From assembly GCA_009602725.1 (NCBI GenBank), contig WELB01000022.1:1000193-1064192 (forward strand): DNA of 64,000 bases, read 5' to 3'. The notes below the pieces were generated by a model. The model searched no databases. It was given only the letters and a program-made list of their open reading frames with translations, and was not told the DNA's origin. This DNA is from Spirogloea muscicola (Eukaryota > Streptophyta > Zygnematophyceae > Spirogloeales > Spirogloeaceae). This document shows positions 22,510-33,360 of the stretch, one piece after another (positions within the stretch are counted from its first letter, which is position 1; each line of letters starts with the position of its first letter). The position numbers and the translations under genes are program-made.

Positions 22510-23417
22510 TGTTTTGTTTGGGAACAATACTGCCGCAGTTGCTGTGGGGAAGGGCTCGGTGGACATAGTTGCTCAAGTTGCTGGCAAGACCTTGAAGATC
22601 ACTTTGCAGGATGTCCTCCATGTTCCTCATTTGGCTAGAAATCTCTTGTTTGAGAACAGCCTCAACAGCCAGAAGCTTCGACTTGTGTTCAATCCACAGG
22701 CCTGCACGATCCTCAGTAGAGATGGAGAGGTGGCTGCCGTGGGGGAGAGGAGTGGTGGACTCTGCTGGCTTGTGGGTGAGGCCTTGATGTCGGTCAATGC
22801 AACGTGGCGGTGGCAAACAAGAATGACAACCTGCAGTTATGGCATCGCAGGCTGGGACATCTGAATGGTGAAGCTCTCAAGGAGATGATTAAACAACAGC
22901 TCGTGAGTGCTTGACGCTTGGAGTTGATGATCAGCTGAATTCTTGTGAAGGGTGTGTGCTTAGAAAGCAGCATCGAGGTCCCCTTCCTGCAGGGGGAGGC
23001 AAGAGAGCAAGCAGTCTTTTGGAGTCGGTGCACACAGATGAATGGGGTCCAGCGCCAGTTCCATCACTTGGAGGTGGGAAGTACTTTGTGACCTTCATCG
23101 ACAACATGTCACGGAAATGTTGGTGCTACATATTCAAGGAGAGGTCGAGTGTGTTTCAGATCTTCCAGAGATGGCGTGCTGGAGTAGAAAAGCAAGTGGG
23201 AAGACCGGTGAAGGTGCTTCGCTCCGACAACGGTGGGGAGTACGTGTCTAACGAGTTCGAGAACTTCCTGACTCGAGAAGGCATCAAGCATCAGCGGACG
23301 GTATCATATACTCCCCCAGCAAAATGACGTTGCTGAGCGCATGAACAGGACCTTGCTGGAGGCTGCAAGGTGTATGCTTCAGGAGAATAGACGACCTGAT
23401 AGCCATTGGGGTGAAGC
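22510..23417 (+). pseudogene. Copia GAG-pre-integrase and integrase, 5' part
   Basis: Continues the protease (ALSK-region homologue, LQDVLHVPHLARNLL near 22,610), the HRRLGHLNGEALKEM zinc element near 22,845, SCEGCVLRKQHRGP, the first catalytic D in VHTDEWGP near 23,030 and the second in LRSDNGGEYVSNEF near 23,220. One extra C in the run near 23,315 shifts the frame just before the catalytic-E motif AERMNRTLLEAARCML. Confidence 0.88.
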
Positions 23418-23467
23418 TTACTCAAATTGGGTTTTTCAAAACATTTCATTTTTCTTTCATTTTCCAT

Positions 23468-23538
23468 GGCCAAGTAACATAAAGGTAATGTATTGGATTG
23501 CAAATCCATAAATGATGGTTCGATTCCGTCCTTGGCCT
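23468..23538 (+). tRNA. trnC-GCA: tRNA-Cys (GCA), mitochondrial origin
   Basis: 71 nt. The acceptor stem GGCCAAG pairs perfectly with CTTGGCC. The anticodon loop TTGCAAA gives GCA with a 4-bp stem (TGGA/TCCA). The T arm GATGG-TTCGATT-CCGTC forms five pairs including one G-T. The sequence resembles plant mitochondrial trnC. In nuclear DNA it is probably not expressed as an organelle tRNA. Confidence 0.9.
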
Positions 23539-23582
23539 AGTTATGGCAAATCTTGTTTATCGCGCCTCTTGCTGATGTCGAA

Positions 23583-23630
23583 TCTTGTTATCTTGTTATC
23601 TTGTTATCTTGTTATCTTGTTATCTTGTTA
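23583..23630 (+). repeat. 8-bp tandem repeat, six copies
   Basis: TCTTGTTA is repeated six times exactly (48 bp), followed by TCTTCTTG. It lies inside the mitochondrial insertion and looks like a mitochondrial intergenic repeat or a later slippage expansion. Confidence 0.9.
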
Positions 23631-23645
23631 TCTTCTTGATGGCGC

Positions 23646-24370
23646 GATGACATTATCTGTGTGTACGGCGGCGTATCTGCGGGCCAGATGTCCAACGAGG
23701 GCAGCGCAGGGGACAACGCCAGAAGATCTGTGGACGGGTAGGAAGCCAGACATCTCACATCTGAGAGTCTTCGGGTGCAATGCATATGTGCACAGGCTCA
23801 CAGAATTGCGCAGCAGACTGGATCCCAAGAGCACAAAGGCCATCTTTGTGGGGTACGATGCAGACACGAAGGGGGTACAGAATGTTGGATCCTGCAAGCA
23901 AGCGCATTGTGCTCAGCAGAGATGTCATCTTTGATGAAAGTTGGCGTAGAAGTGAGAATGCTGCAGCAGAGGAGAGAATCACGTTGCAGTGGGAGCAAAT
24001 GCCTGCTATGCTTGACTCTGAAGAGCCTGTCTTGTGTGGAGATGAAGATGAAGACTCAGAGGATGTCGATGGGCAAGAGCAGACACTGATGCTGTCGCAG
24101 GACTTCGAGGAGGAGGAGGAGGAGGCGCAGCAACAGCAGGCTGGAAAGGAAGAAAAGCTAGAAGAAGAGCAGCCGCAACTGCAACCGCAGCAGCAGCTTA
24201 GAAGGAGCACAAGAACGCGACAGGTTAGGGAGGATCCTGGATACTTCCTTGGTTTTGCAGCTACCGTAGACGAACCCCTGACCAAGGCGCAGGCAAGGCA
24301 GAGGGTGGATGCTGCGGAGTGGGAGATAGCCGCGGCTGAAGAGATGCAGAAGAAGGAAGAAAACAAACGT
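23646..24370 (+). pseudogene. Copia integrase C-terminus and acidic spacer
   Basis: Resumes with AAYLRARCPT, GTTPEDLWTGRKPDISHLRVFGCNAYVH and KAIFVGYDADTKG, all integrase C-terminal signatures. A long glutamate/glutamine-rich stretch follows (about 24,000-24,200), then STRTRQVREDPGYF and an AQARQRVDAAEWEIAAAEEM block that normally precedes RT. Confidence 0.85.
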
Positions 24371-25010
24371 GGAAACTTGTTGACTTGCCACAGGGCCGGA
24401 AGGCAATTGGCTGCAAATGGGTGCTCCGGCGGAAGAGAGGTGCAGGTGGGGAAGTTGTTAGATACAAGGCAAGACTGGTGGCAAAGGGGATTTCACAGGT
24501 CGAAGGAATTGACTACCATGAAACATTTGCACCGGTCAATAAATATACTTCCATCCGGGTGTTGCTGAGTCTAGCCTCAGCCAGGGATTTCGAAGTCAAC
24601 CAGATGGATGTGAAGACAGCGTTCCTCAATGGGGATCTGGAGGAAGAAATTTGCATGATGCAGCCTGAGGGTTTCGCTGACTCAGAGCAGCCAAGCAAAG
24701 TCTGTCTCCTGAAGAAGTCTCTGTACGGGCTAAAGCAAGCGCCCAGAATGTGGAACTACAAGATCAATGACGTATTGAAGGAGGCAGGATTTGTGCAATG
24801 AACCAGCAACACCAGCGTCTATTTGCTGCGGGAGTCAGCAAAGCCTGTGGTGCTGTTGGCTCTGTACGTGGATGATCTGCTCATACTCAGCCCTAGTTTG
24901 GAGAGTGTCGACAGGGTGAAGGGTTTGCTGTGCAGCAAATTCAAGATGTCAGATCTTGGGGAGGTGTCCTACCTGCTGGGTAATGCAGGTGCTTAGGGAT
25001 AGAAGGCGGA
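24371..25010 (+). pseudogene. Copia reverse transcriptase
   Basis: GRKAIGCKWVLRRKRG, YKARLVAKGISQVEGIDYH, QMDVKTAFLNGDLEEEI and KKSLYGLKQAPRMW occur in one frame at 24,385-24,801. A TGA interrupts at 24,799, then ALYVDDLLILS carries the YVDD catalytic box near 24,868. Only a few lesions, so this is a relatively young copy. Confidence 0.92.
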
Positions 25011-25414
25011 GGAGCATCAAGCTCGGACAGGTCAAATTTGCTGAGCAGGTGCTGCAACGCTTTGGGATGGAGACATGCAAGCCAGTTTCAACTCCAATGG
25101 AGTTCAAGCAGGCTCTATCAAAGGTGCAAGAACCACAAACAGTGCAGGAAGAGGAGGAGATGGCAGGGGTTCCATACAAGCAGTGGGGAGTCTTATGTAT
25201 CTCATGACAGGAACCAGGCCAGATCTTGCAGCAGCAGTGGGAGCAGTGAGCCAGGTCATGCAGCGGCCTGGGGTGGCTCATTGGCAAGCAGTGAAACGGA
25301 TCTTCAGGTACTTGGCTGGGACAATCAATACATGGCTCGCGTTCGGCGGAGAGAGTGATCTGCTGCAACACTCTCCAGCGACCAAAAGAACGCGGGCCCT
25401 GAAATCCCTCCCAA

Positions 25415-25664
25415 AGGATAGAGGCCCTCCCAGGTCGTCTCGTTCCGTGCCACCTGCTCTGGCTGCCTCATCTGCTTCTGCGTCTGCTTCGAGTGGAAAT
25501 TGGACCCCGACTCTCTCACAGGATAGGGGCCCTCCCAGGTCGTCTCGTTCTATGCCATCTTCTCTGGCTGCTCCACCTGCTTCTTCATCTGCTTCGCATG
25601 GAAACTGGGCCCCAACTCTCTTACAGGATAGGGGCCCTCCCAGGTCGTCTCATTTCGACTTGCT
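25415..25664 (+). repeat. In-frame 105-bp minisatellite inside copia pol
   Basis: Units start at 25,415, 25,520 and 25,625 (AGGATAG(A/G)GGCCCTCCCAGG), two full copies and a third partial. Each is 105 bp (35 codons), open in the same frame as RT and RNase H, and encodes [10 protein letters not shown] followed by an Ala/Ser-rich stretch. Normal copia pol has no such insert here. Confidence 0.9.
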
Positions 25665-25699
25665 CGCTCTGAATGCATCTGTACATAATGAGGGGCCTG

Positions 25700-26040
25700 C
25701 AGAAGGAAGTGTCGAGCTGCTTTCCACCCTCTATGGGTACGTTGACGCAGACTGGGGTGGAGACATGGTGACTCGAAGGTCAACCTCAGGCTACGTCTTC
25801 ATGCTAGGAGGAGCAGCGGTTTCGTGGAGCAGCAAGCGACAGAGATCGTTTGCGCTGTCTACCATGGAGGCAGAATACATGGCTGCAACACAGGCAAGTA
25901 AGGAGGCAGTCTGGTTGAGAAGGCTGCTTGGGGAGTTGGGGTTCTCACAACACGCTCCGACTCTCATCTACAGCGACAACCAAGGAAGTCTGGCGTTAAT
26001 GAAGAACCCTGTCCATCATAGTCGGAGCGAGCACATGACA
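25700..26040 (+). pseudogene. Copia RNase H, truncated at its 3' end
   Basis: [57 protein letters not shown] and [18 protein letters not shown] follow in frame. The expected final quarter after SEHM is missing and replaced by LINE-A tail sequence. Confidence 0.9.
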
Positions 26041-26044
26041 TCCA

Positions 26045-26145
26045 GTGGGGAAGCGCTTCCCCTGGCCCCCTTTCTCGTACTTTGTTCCTTGGTTTTTTGG
26101 GCTGGTTTTTCCAGTCCCTATCCTCAATGGATGACTGGGCTTACT
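26045..26145 (+). repeat. LINE-A 3' tail
   Basis: CCCCTGGCCCCCTTTCTCG, then ACTTTGTTCCTTGG, a T-run, the stem-loop GGGCTGG-TTTTT-CCAGTCC at 26,099-26,117 (one G-T pair) and CTATCCTCAATGG. It is inserted at the broken end of the copia element and faces the minus-strand copy that follows. Confidence 0.72.
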
Positions 26146-26177
26146 TCCGCGAGCGCGGCCGGGCACGGAGAGAAGTG

Positions 26178-26560
26178 CGCGCCCATAGAGAAGAGGGACT
26201 GGCAAAGCCAGCCCAAAAAAGAATGGACAATGTTCAAAGCCAAAGAAAGAGGAGCCGGAAAAAGGACTACACGACAAAATACTGCAGAACACATAGACGA
26301 TGCAGAGGGAAGCTCAGTACCCACGAGTGAGCAACATCAGGTCTGAGTAGCTCGCTGCAGGGAAAGAGGCACTCCGCCGAGAACCAGAGGCGGCGGCCAT
26401 AGCACGGCCTGCCCGCGTGTGGACGGCATGGGCAAGGGAGCGTTAAAGCGATACGGCCAGGCGCATGCGGAAGACGTGTGCGAGCGAACCGGCGGCGTTG
26501 AAGCCGGGCACGGACGAGGGGTAGGGAGTGATCTGGGCGGGGGGGGAGTGGGACGGGCGA
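26178..26560 (-). pseudogene. LINE-A 3' end: C-terminal coding tail and stem-loop UTR
   Basis: On the minus strand the coding tail reads [40 protein letters not shown] and stops near 26,332. The 3' UTR carries TTTGGCTTTGAACATTGTCC, a T-run, the stem-loop at 26,195-26,214 and the terminal CTCTATGGGCGCGC. The same coding tail recurs in at least eight places in this window. Confidence 0.75.
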
Positions 26561-26569
26561 CACCATGGC

Positions 26570-27090
26570 CGCGAGCGTGCCTCCGACACGCGGCGGCTGT
26601 CCGAAAAGCCGAAAGCCCGGGCCCCACTGGCCCCCGGCTCCGGGCGACCAGATGCGCCGGCCACGGGCCCCCCCCCGGCCCCGGAATGTGCGGACCACTG
26701 TGCCGGCGACGGATCCGTTGTCGCGCTGGCCACCAACGCCCACGGGCCGCTGGCTCGGAGAGGGTCTAGTCGGTGGCTAGACCCTCTCCGCCGCAGCAGC
26801 AGGCATGTTTTGCAGTGGCATCATGACCCTCTGAAGGAGACATGGAGATGCACCGTTAAGGAACAAAGTGACGGGGCAGCTACAAGGAACTGCAATGTGC
26901 TATGGCACACTGTTGAGACTTCTCTTTGTACTTTACCAAGCGAGGGTATCCTGATGAGCTCGACCAGCTTCTTCCTTCATATCGCCAGGCAATAATCATG
27001 TCTCACTCCTAGCATGCTTCCAGCCAGTGCATAGAACGTGCGTCAGCTCTGCGTCACACTTAAAAGTCCTCCACAGTAATCTATGTCTCT
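26570..27090. other. No recognised gene
   Basis: GC-rich to 26,800 (probably more LINE-A coding sequence, minus strand, too decayed to read), then neutral composition. A short inverted match CTAGACCCTCTCC lies near 26,765-26,790. I see no conserved motif. Confidence 0.4.
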
Positions 27091-27099
27091 GGTGCAATA

Positions 27100-27610
27100 G
27101 AGCCCATTGAATGGGGCCGAGGGCTGTAAGAGGCCATCCTGAAAAGACTGGCCGAACCGAGAACCGAGGGGCCCGGGAAGCGCTAAAACACACAGCTATA
27201 CAAGTACCACGAAGGATGGTCACTTGATAACCCCCCAGTAAGCAGCCGCAAGTCAGAAACACTAGCAGCTGGAAAGCAGTCCCCTTGACGTTAGCCAGAG
27301 GCGGCAGCTAGGGCACGGCCAGCGCGTAGGTGCAAGGCGTGGGCCAAAGACCGCAGTAAAAACAACAGCGCTTCCAAATTGACTGGTGGCTGTACGTGGC
27401 CAGCCCAAAAGAATGGACACGGTCTGGAGGGGCCTGATGTCAGAACCCAAAGAGGCGCGTTCGAATCACCTGCGCTTGCGAGCCAGCGGCCTTGAAGTCA
27501 GCTTGCTCGCCGTTCTGCCGGCGGGACACGGCATGGCACGCAAGCCGGGTCAAGAGGTCCAGCCACTGAAATGCAAGGTGGTGGAACTCGGCGCACCGCC
27601 ACCCTCCCCT
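27100..27610 (-). pseudogene. LINE-A fragments, minus strand
   Basis: Minus frame at 27,440-27,600 reads LQWLDLLTRLACHAVSRRQ then EQADFKAAGSQAQV, matching the LINE C-terminal block at 37,143-37,290 and 54,480-54,600. Downstream come a degenerate stem-loop tail (27,378-27,430) and a second C-terminal piece (AGRALAAASG-like, 27,290-27,340) with its own tail at 27,105-27,180. Confidence 0.65.
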
Positions 27611-28011
27611 TCGCCTCGCTGGCCTAGTAGCCGACGTGAGGGTCGACTCCTCCCCATTGCAAGCGCAACTGCGGAGCATTTGCCACGCGGCACTCTGTTC
27701 CTTCCCCTCCCTACAACCCCTGCTCACCCTAATCTTCTCCCATGCCCAGACGCCGGACAGATGGGCACAGGCTAGGCTAGTGGCTGTATTTGAACACGAG
27801 CGTCACAGGACCTCCACCCTTGATCCCCAAGGCTAGTGAACCAGCCACCCGTCAGTTTGGCCGCGCTTTCTTCTTAGTGTAGCCTGGGACCGCTGATTCC
27901 CCCACCTGTCTACCTTTATCCGCCGCTAGTTTGGCCGGTACCCGCCAGCACTAGTCAAGGTGGGTCATCCATCAAGCGGGCTTTAGGGCTTTTCGGCTTC
28001 TCTCGGGGCTA

Positions 28012-28155
28012 ATTTGAGCGGTTCGGGCGGTAGGATGGGGTGGGCCCTCCGATGCTAGATCGACGGCTCAGCGGCAGATAACGCACTTCATTTTGAGCGG
28101 TTCAGGTGGCAGGGTTGCCTGTCGATGCCAGATCGACGGCTCAGCGGCAGATACG
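28012..28155. repeat. 73-bp direct duplication
   Basis: TTTGAGCGGTTC...AGATCGACGGCTCAGCGGCAGATA occurs twice with a 73-bp spacing (the AGATCGACGG block at 28,057 and 28,130). Flanking 27,620-28,010 and 28,160-28,560 hold no recognised gene. A proline/leucine-rich open frame at 28,287-28,556 is probably compositional. Confidence 0.7.
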
Positions 28156-28559
28156 CATCTCTCTCCTGACTGTACAGTTTTGAGCTCTGCCTTCTGTGCT
28201 GGTGTTAGAAGACGAAGCGCACAGGGAATGGCTGCAAGCTGCAGCCGCCACTGTCACGCCTTGCGGGGATTTGCTGCAGCTCCCGTGTGGAGCTGCTGCC
28301 CCCGCCGCCGCTGCCGCCGCTGCCGCTGTGGCTGCTGCTGGCAACCTCACTACGCGACCCCCGTACTGCCGCGCTTGCGCGCGCTCTGCTGGGCCGGCGG
28401 GGATCGGTGGCGTACGCCCTAGTGAGTGCAAGGGAGCAAGCCCCTCCAGCCCCTCAAACCCTAAACCCGGCGGCACGCCCTAGCGCTGCCAGCCTGGATC
28501 TCACGGGTCGGCGCCAACCCCAACGGTGGAGATCCAATCGATCCACCAACCGCTGAGAC

Positions 28560-30580
28560 CACCGGCCTTCCTAGCTCAGGGATAGACCCTGAGCCCCTCA
28601 GTACCCCGCCGACCATCCACTGTGTGTGGGCCTCATTATGCGCGCCTGGACGTGGCACCACGCGGCTCTCCACACAGTTCTGGAACCTAGATCATACGAG
28701 CTAGCAAGAGTCTCATAGATTTCTCACAACACTCCCACTCTAGCAAGTATGATCCTAACAAGACAACAAGCCAAACTATGCTCAATAATTGGACTTCCTG
28801 CTGCTTGCTCAATAATTGGACTTCTTGATAGACAACATGCACCCCCCACGCTGACCTATAAATGACTTGGTCTTGTGCAGTTGTACAAGCGCATCAAAGT
28901 AACTTCGGGCTGCATTCACAACGTCACACAAATTGCATGCTCTTGACACCACAATCTTTTGATGTCATTGGTTATGAATGCCTTCCAAACCGTGCCCATG
29001 AATTTGACTACTTTACAAGGGGTACGCAGTGACCAATGGCCGTAGAAAGGCAAGCGGGGGAGGGCGAGCAAGGCTTCTACTTTTCTGAGAGCCAGAAGTG
29101 TGCCAGTTGCTGCCGGAGGCACAGCTACGGCGTGACGTGTCCAGCTATCTCCACCTGTCACATCGGTGAGGAAGGCAGATATTGGCAACTTGAGTGGTGA
29201 CCTCAATGCCTGGCTAGTAGAGGATGGTGTGGCTTGCTCGGTGCGTCAAAGCCTCCGCATCTTGAGTGGGAATTGTAGCCACCTGGTTCGTGGAGGAACC
29301 TGCCAGTGGCAAGATCCAGTAAGCAGTCATCCACTCCAAGGATTCATGGAGCCTGTGATTTCTGTACGCGCTTATTGACTAGTATGCTTGAAGTGGTGTC
29401 ATTGACTCGACACATCAATGAATGTGCACAACAATGCGCTGCTTGACGTTGAAGGCTGTCTTTGCTCCCGTCTTGACAATTGATCTGTCTTTGCTCCCGT
29501 CAATCTTGTCTTCATTTGGCGCTTGTTTGTCAAGGAGATGCTCTGTGTACAACAGCTATTTGCTGTGCTGCTGTTGAGCACCGGCTGCCCAGGATTCACT
29601 TGTCTCGTGAGACTTGGGCCCTGGTTCTATGATATCCAACTCAAGCTGGCCTAACTGTGGCTTTGTGACCCTGGAGATCGTGGAATCAGTTGTGAGATCG
29701 GCGTCGTGTGATGCCTCGGCATGGGTGGTCCCCGCTTCGATGATGACCTCGCTGTACCTAGTGTTGGCGGCTGATTTTCTCTCACCCTGGTCTGTGCTGG
29801 TGCGCAATCCAACCTGGTCTGTGCTGTGCACAATCCAGATACTGATTTGGTGTTTGACACTGTAGCGTGATCAGGAAGGTGCTGTCCGCCAACATCATTG
29901 ACCTAGAGGCCTGGAGTCAGTAGCAAATTGTTTTGACTTCCACTTTAAGGTCTCGGGCTCTTGCAGCTGCTAATGGTGTCATCACAACTACGGCCTGTCT
30001 CAGCAAGCCCACGGCTTGGTGAGACAGGGTTGGCCAGACATTGTCAATGCCACCTATGGCAGTAATTGCCTTGTCATTCCATCGCCTGTATTTCCCTTGT
30101 GGTGCTAACATGTCAAGCCATGTATATCGCTTGTGGATTACATAGCATGAATCTTTGTCTCCTGCCCGAGTGGCCTGCATTATAGGCCACCTTATTGGGT
30201 GGTGAAGGGTGAGTCATCACCCAAGCTGAGTCCTAAGCATTTTTTGCAGTCGGAGCTGGAAGGCTGCTGGCACTGGATGTGCCTGCAGCTGACTAGTGCA
30301 TTATAGTGTAATCTGGGGAGTGATCGTCTCCGTATTTGATTCTCAGTGCGATTGTTTTGAAAGCATGTTTGCATGTTGAGCCGGAAGGCTGTGTTTGATG
30401 AAGTCTATTTACAGGCAACCGGTTTGGGCTGTGCAACTGACTGTGACGATGAGAATGTAAAGTCACTCTGACTCTATAAGGAGTGTGGTAGTCTCACCTG
30501 GTGCGGCTTTCGGCGACTATTCAAAGGAGATTATGGTTGCATACTCCATGCTTGTTCCGGACGGGTAACCTCATCACCAA
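28560..30580. other. Long stretch without a recognised gene
   Basis: GCTCAATAATTGGACTTC occurs twice (28,778 and 28,805). Composition is less GC-rich than the left of the window. Small open frames show no motif I know. It may contain retrotransposon LTR or leader sequence belonging to the old gypsy relic that follows. Confidence 0.4.
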
Positions 30581-31560
30581 TGTGGCTCACTGAAGCCCCG
30601 ACGCTCTGCCGCCGTACTGTCCCATGTATCGCCTGAGTAATCTCGTGTGTAAAGAGATGCAATTCCATTGGGCGACTTGCTAAAGAAGGGCATGTTGAGC
30701 ATCCTCAGTCGCCAAGATGGTGCACAAAAACTCGTCCTTGAGAAACAAGATGGTTTGTGTTTGGTTGTGCATCCAGTATCGAGCTTTAAACAAGCTCCTG
30801 TCAAATAGCTGGTGCCTATGCCCCTGTCAAATAGCTGGTGCCTATGCCTAACGTTGATGATCTGTGAGATTGTTTTGAGGGAGCCACTGTACGGAGCTCC
30901 TTCGGCTCGCAAAGTGATCATCACCACTTTTCTTATCTGCCTAAAGAGGTCCCCAGTTGGTGTTCATGGCTGGCACCTCCACTTCAACGTTTGCTCGATT
31001 TTGGATGGACCCCTGACACGTGGCAGACACTAATATAAGAAGTTTGGCTTTGTATGACGTTGAGGTCTACCAAAGAGCACCGGTCCTCGCAAAGCACCCG
31101 AGATTCACATTAGCAAGTGCAAGAAGTTTTCATCACGTGCCGGTCACTTCTATGCCAAACGCGTCTCCAGAAGGATGCATCGTGCTTATTGCAAATTGTG
31201 AGCAAAGGCGGGCTCAGCGTCGATCTCCAGAAATATTAGACATGTCATGGTTGACGGAAGGACTGGCTAGTTGCACGGACTGTGCTGCTATTATTCTCTG
31301 CAAGGGTCCAACCGTATGGCATGTCCTCTTACAACGCTCGTGAGGCTATTTTCTAGGGTGGACGTCAGATGGCACAGGACATTAGGGGAAAGAAGCACGG
31401 AATCTGGTTTTTCCACCTCATTTTGGCCTTGCCTTGAGACCGCGCGTCATGACATACATGCGATGCGTCTGTGATCAGCACTGTGCTACCAACTTGCAGG
31501 AAGGTCAATCAGTAGAATTCAAGTCTGCAGCTCAGTCTCAATAGCGAAGCTCAACCACAG
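30580..31560 (+). pseudogene. Very old chromovirus reverse transcriptase relic (copy D)
   Basis: LPPYCPMYRLSN at about 30,605-30,640 aligns with the PYRPMYRLSPLE block of copy C. Downstream sequence follows the RT nucleotide pattern (GGTGCACAAAAACTCGTCCTTGAGAAACAAGATGG, near 30,718) through to about 31,400, with stops in every frame. Much more diverged than copies A to C. It resumes at 32,640 and 33,500 beyond LINE insertions. Confidence 0.6.
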
Positions 31561-31639
31561 GAGGTGTAATTTTCGGCCCCTAACACGCAGGTAAGAGCGG
31601 AATGCGTCCTTCGTAAGTGGGTGCTTAGGGGAAGAAGGG

Positions 31640-31990
31640 ACATCCAGCGGAATGTTTGCCCTGTGACGTCGCCGCTAGGCAGCGGCTCCGTCTCCTGGGC
31701 ACTCGCCGCAGACTTTTAACAAGCGAAACGCTGCTACTAGTCTTCACAACGAGCCTGCAACGACGGAGTGCCTCTTTCCCTGCAGCGAGCTACTCAGACC
31801 TGATATTGCTCACTCGTGGGTACTGAGCTTCCCTCTGCATCGTTTCTGTGTTCTGCAGTGTTTTGTAGTGTAGTCCTTTTTCCGGCTCCTTTCTTTGGCT
31901 TTGGACATTGTCCATTCTTTTTTGGGCTGGCTTTGCCAGCCCCTCTTCTCTATGGGCGCGCACTTCTCGCAACGAGCCCCACAGGAGCAG
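31640..31990 (+). pseudogene. LINE-A 3' end with stem-loop tail
   Basis: The end of the coding tail (CTCTTTCCCTGCAGCGAGC... through GTGGGTACTGAG at about 31,765-31,826) is followed by the UTR: CTTTGGCTTTGGACATTGTCC, a T-run, a perfect 8-bp stem GGGCTGGC-TTT-GCCAGCCC at 31,924-31,942 and CTCTTCTCTATGGGCGCGC. It lies inside old chromovirus copy D. Confidence 0.75.
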
Positions 31991-32030
31991 TCTGCTCCTC
32001 TGTGCCACTCTCCCTCCACTGTGCACCTCC

Positions 32031-32310
32031 AACTTTGGGTCTTGTGTCCTGCTACCGCATGCGTTTGTCTATGTCGCTACAGCGTTCCCAAGCGCTTGCT
32101 TTGCATCGCCGCGCTGGTCGCGCCCTTGCAGCAGCCTCTGGCTTGCGCAGCGGGGTTGCTCTTCCTCCCCTCAGCTCATCTGACTTCCTACTGCTGACAC
32201 GGGGTTACTAAGAGCGCCCTGGCTGCCTAGCCTGTGGCTCCGTCATGAACACCTGTATCATCTGGCTGGCTTTCACAGCCGCTCTTCTGACATCAGCAGC
32301 CGCTCTTCTA
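32031..32310 (+). pseudogene. LINE-B 3' end: coding tail and UTR
   Basis: The tail frame LGLVSCYRMRLSMSLQRSQ, RAGRALAAASGLRSGVALPP, SSDFLLLTRGY stops at 32,209. The UTR follows (GGCTCCGTCATGAACACCTG, TCTGGCTGGCTTTCACAGCC, GCAGCCGC). Nearly identical copies lie at 36,603-36,900 (minus) and 59,447-59,720 (plus), indicating recent spread. Confidence 0.8.
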
Positions 32311-32639
32311 CTGTGCATGGGGTCACCCCAAGGCCCGCACATTGGACCGAGCCTGACCCACGGGCTGTCTCGACAGGCGCCATGCCGTCGAGCATGGCCG
32401 AGGCCAAAGATGCCGCTGAGAATAACCAGGCCGAGCATGCTGCCAAGGGCGTCCAAGCCCGAGCGTGCCGCCGAGCATGTCCGAGGCCGAGCATGCTGGG
32501 AGCAAGCGAGGCCACCCGGTCCAACTTGGCCGGAACAGATCGAATGAGAACAGCACTACTGCCAGGGCGGCATGAACCGCCCGAGACGAGACTAACGGCC
32601 ATATCAGCAGGGTAGATTTTTACGATTTGTCGACACTGA

Positions 32640-32765
32640 TTTGAACGCCATAGGCTTTAGCAGCCATTTCTGGCGCTCACAACGCGTGGGTAATTACATC
32701 GGAGCAAGAGCTCCTCTCTTGTGCAAGCCCTCCATGTATGACGACTATATTTCGAGGAACGTTTT
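32640..32765 (+). pseudogene. RNase H piece of old chromovirus copy D
   Basis: TCGGAGCAAGAGCTCCTCTCTTGTGCAAGCCCTCC aligns with the GGGGAGCAAGAGCTCC...TTGTGCACGCCC segment of copies A and C ([14 protein letters not shown] region). It is cut by a LINE-C insertion. Confidence 0.55.
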
Positions 32766-33360
32766 TTTATTTGTGAAACAAACGAAGGCCAAAATGGCCA
32801 AGTACAAAAGAAGGCAAGCTCTTTCAATGACGTATATTACCCAATGCAGACTGACACGCTCAGTAATCACGCGTCAATACATAAAGGTCGATAATCGATG
32901 CCTAAATACCATCTGGCAGATTCTAAGCCCTTCTGCCACCAGCTAGAGCTTGCCCAGCTTTCTGGTGCAAAGCATGAGCCTGAGCACGTTGTAGACAGGC
33001 TGACACTCGTCGTCGCAAGAACGACAGATATGCAGCTGGCAGACCCATCTCAGCCGGAAGTACATCTACACGACGCGCATAACCTACATTGGCAATATTC
33101 TAGAATGTGGAAACGTGTACCGAAATAATAAAAGTCATCAACTGCAGCTGGCAGGAGCTGATCGCATTTGGGGTAATCGAAGTAATGCTGCAGCTTTTTG
33201 TGTTTCGCACTTCCCACTGCGTGGTCAGTGATGTGCGTCGATACTGGACCTCTATAAGCCTCCGTGACAACATCAACCAAGGCCCATGGTTTCCCACCAG
33301 GTTGCACGCCCACAATGTCAAGGGTGCGGCGATGACGACGTCCCTGGGCATCCGTGGTGA
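32766..33360 (-). pseudogene. LINE-C 3' part, minus strand
   Basis: Minus-strand order: coding fragment GVQPGGKPWALVDVVTEAY then AVGSAKHKKL and DQLLPAAVDDFYYF (33,050-33,313), similar to the plus-strand copy at 41,960-42,100. A UTR follows with a GACGCGTGATTACTGAGCGTGTC-like hairpin and a TTGGCCTTCGTTTGTTTC end at 32,772-32,800. The coding part looks like the same endonuclease-type domain as LINE-A/B but from a distinct subfamily. Confidence 0.6.

Larger units (their letters stand above)
23418..23645 (+). other. Mitochondrial DNA insertion (NUMT) in copia integrase
   Basis: The copia frame ...HWGEA breaks after GC at 23,417 and resumes ...GCGATGACATTA at about 23,644, with a two-base GC overlap. 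The 228 bp between are AT-rich and carry a mitochondrial-type tRNA-Cys plus an 8-bp tandem repeat. The clean edges and minimal overlap suggest end-joining repair rather than transposition. Confidence 0.85.
21768..26040 (+). mobile_element. Nearly full-length Ty1/copia element, interrupted
   Basis: Gag, zinc knuckle, protease, integrase, RT and RNase H follow in the copia order on the plus strand. LTRs are not visible: the 5' side abuts LINE fragments and the 3' side breaks off within RNase H at about 26,040, where a LINE-A tail begins. It carries a mitochondrial insertion at 23,418-23,645 and an in-frame minisatellite at 25,415-25,664. Individual domains are listed separately. Confidence 0.9.

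Noticed and set aside
23583-23630. Regular short repeats resembling a CRISPR array or satellite
   Set aside because: Six contiguous 8-bp units without spacers inside a mitochondrial insertion; a simple tandem repeat.
28287-28556. Leucine/proline-rich frame resembling a signal peptide
   Set aside because: Short, built from a CCGCCGCTGCC codon repeat; no downstream exon could be linked.
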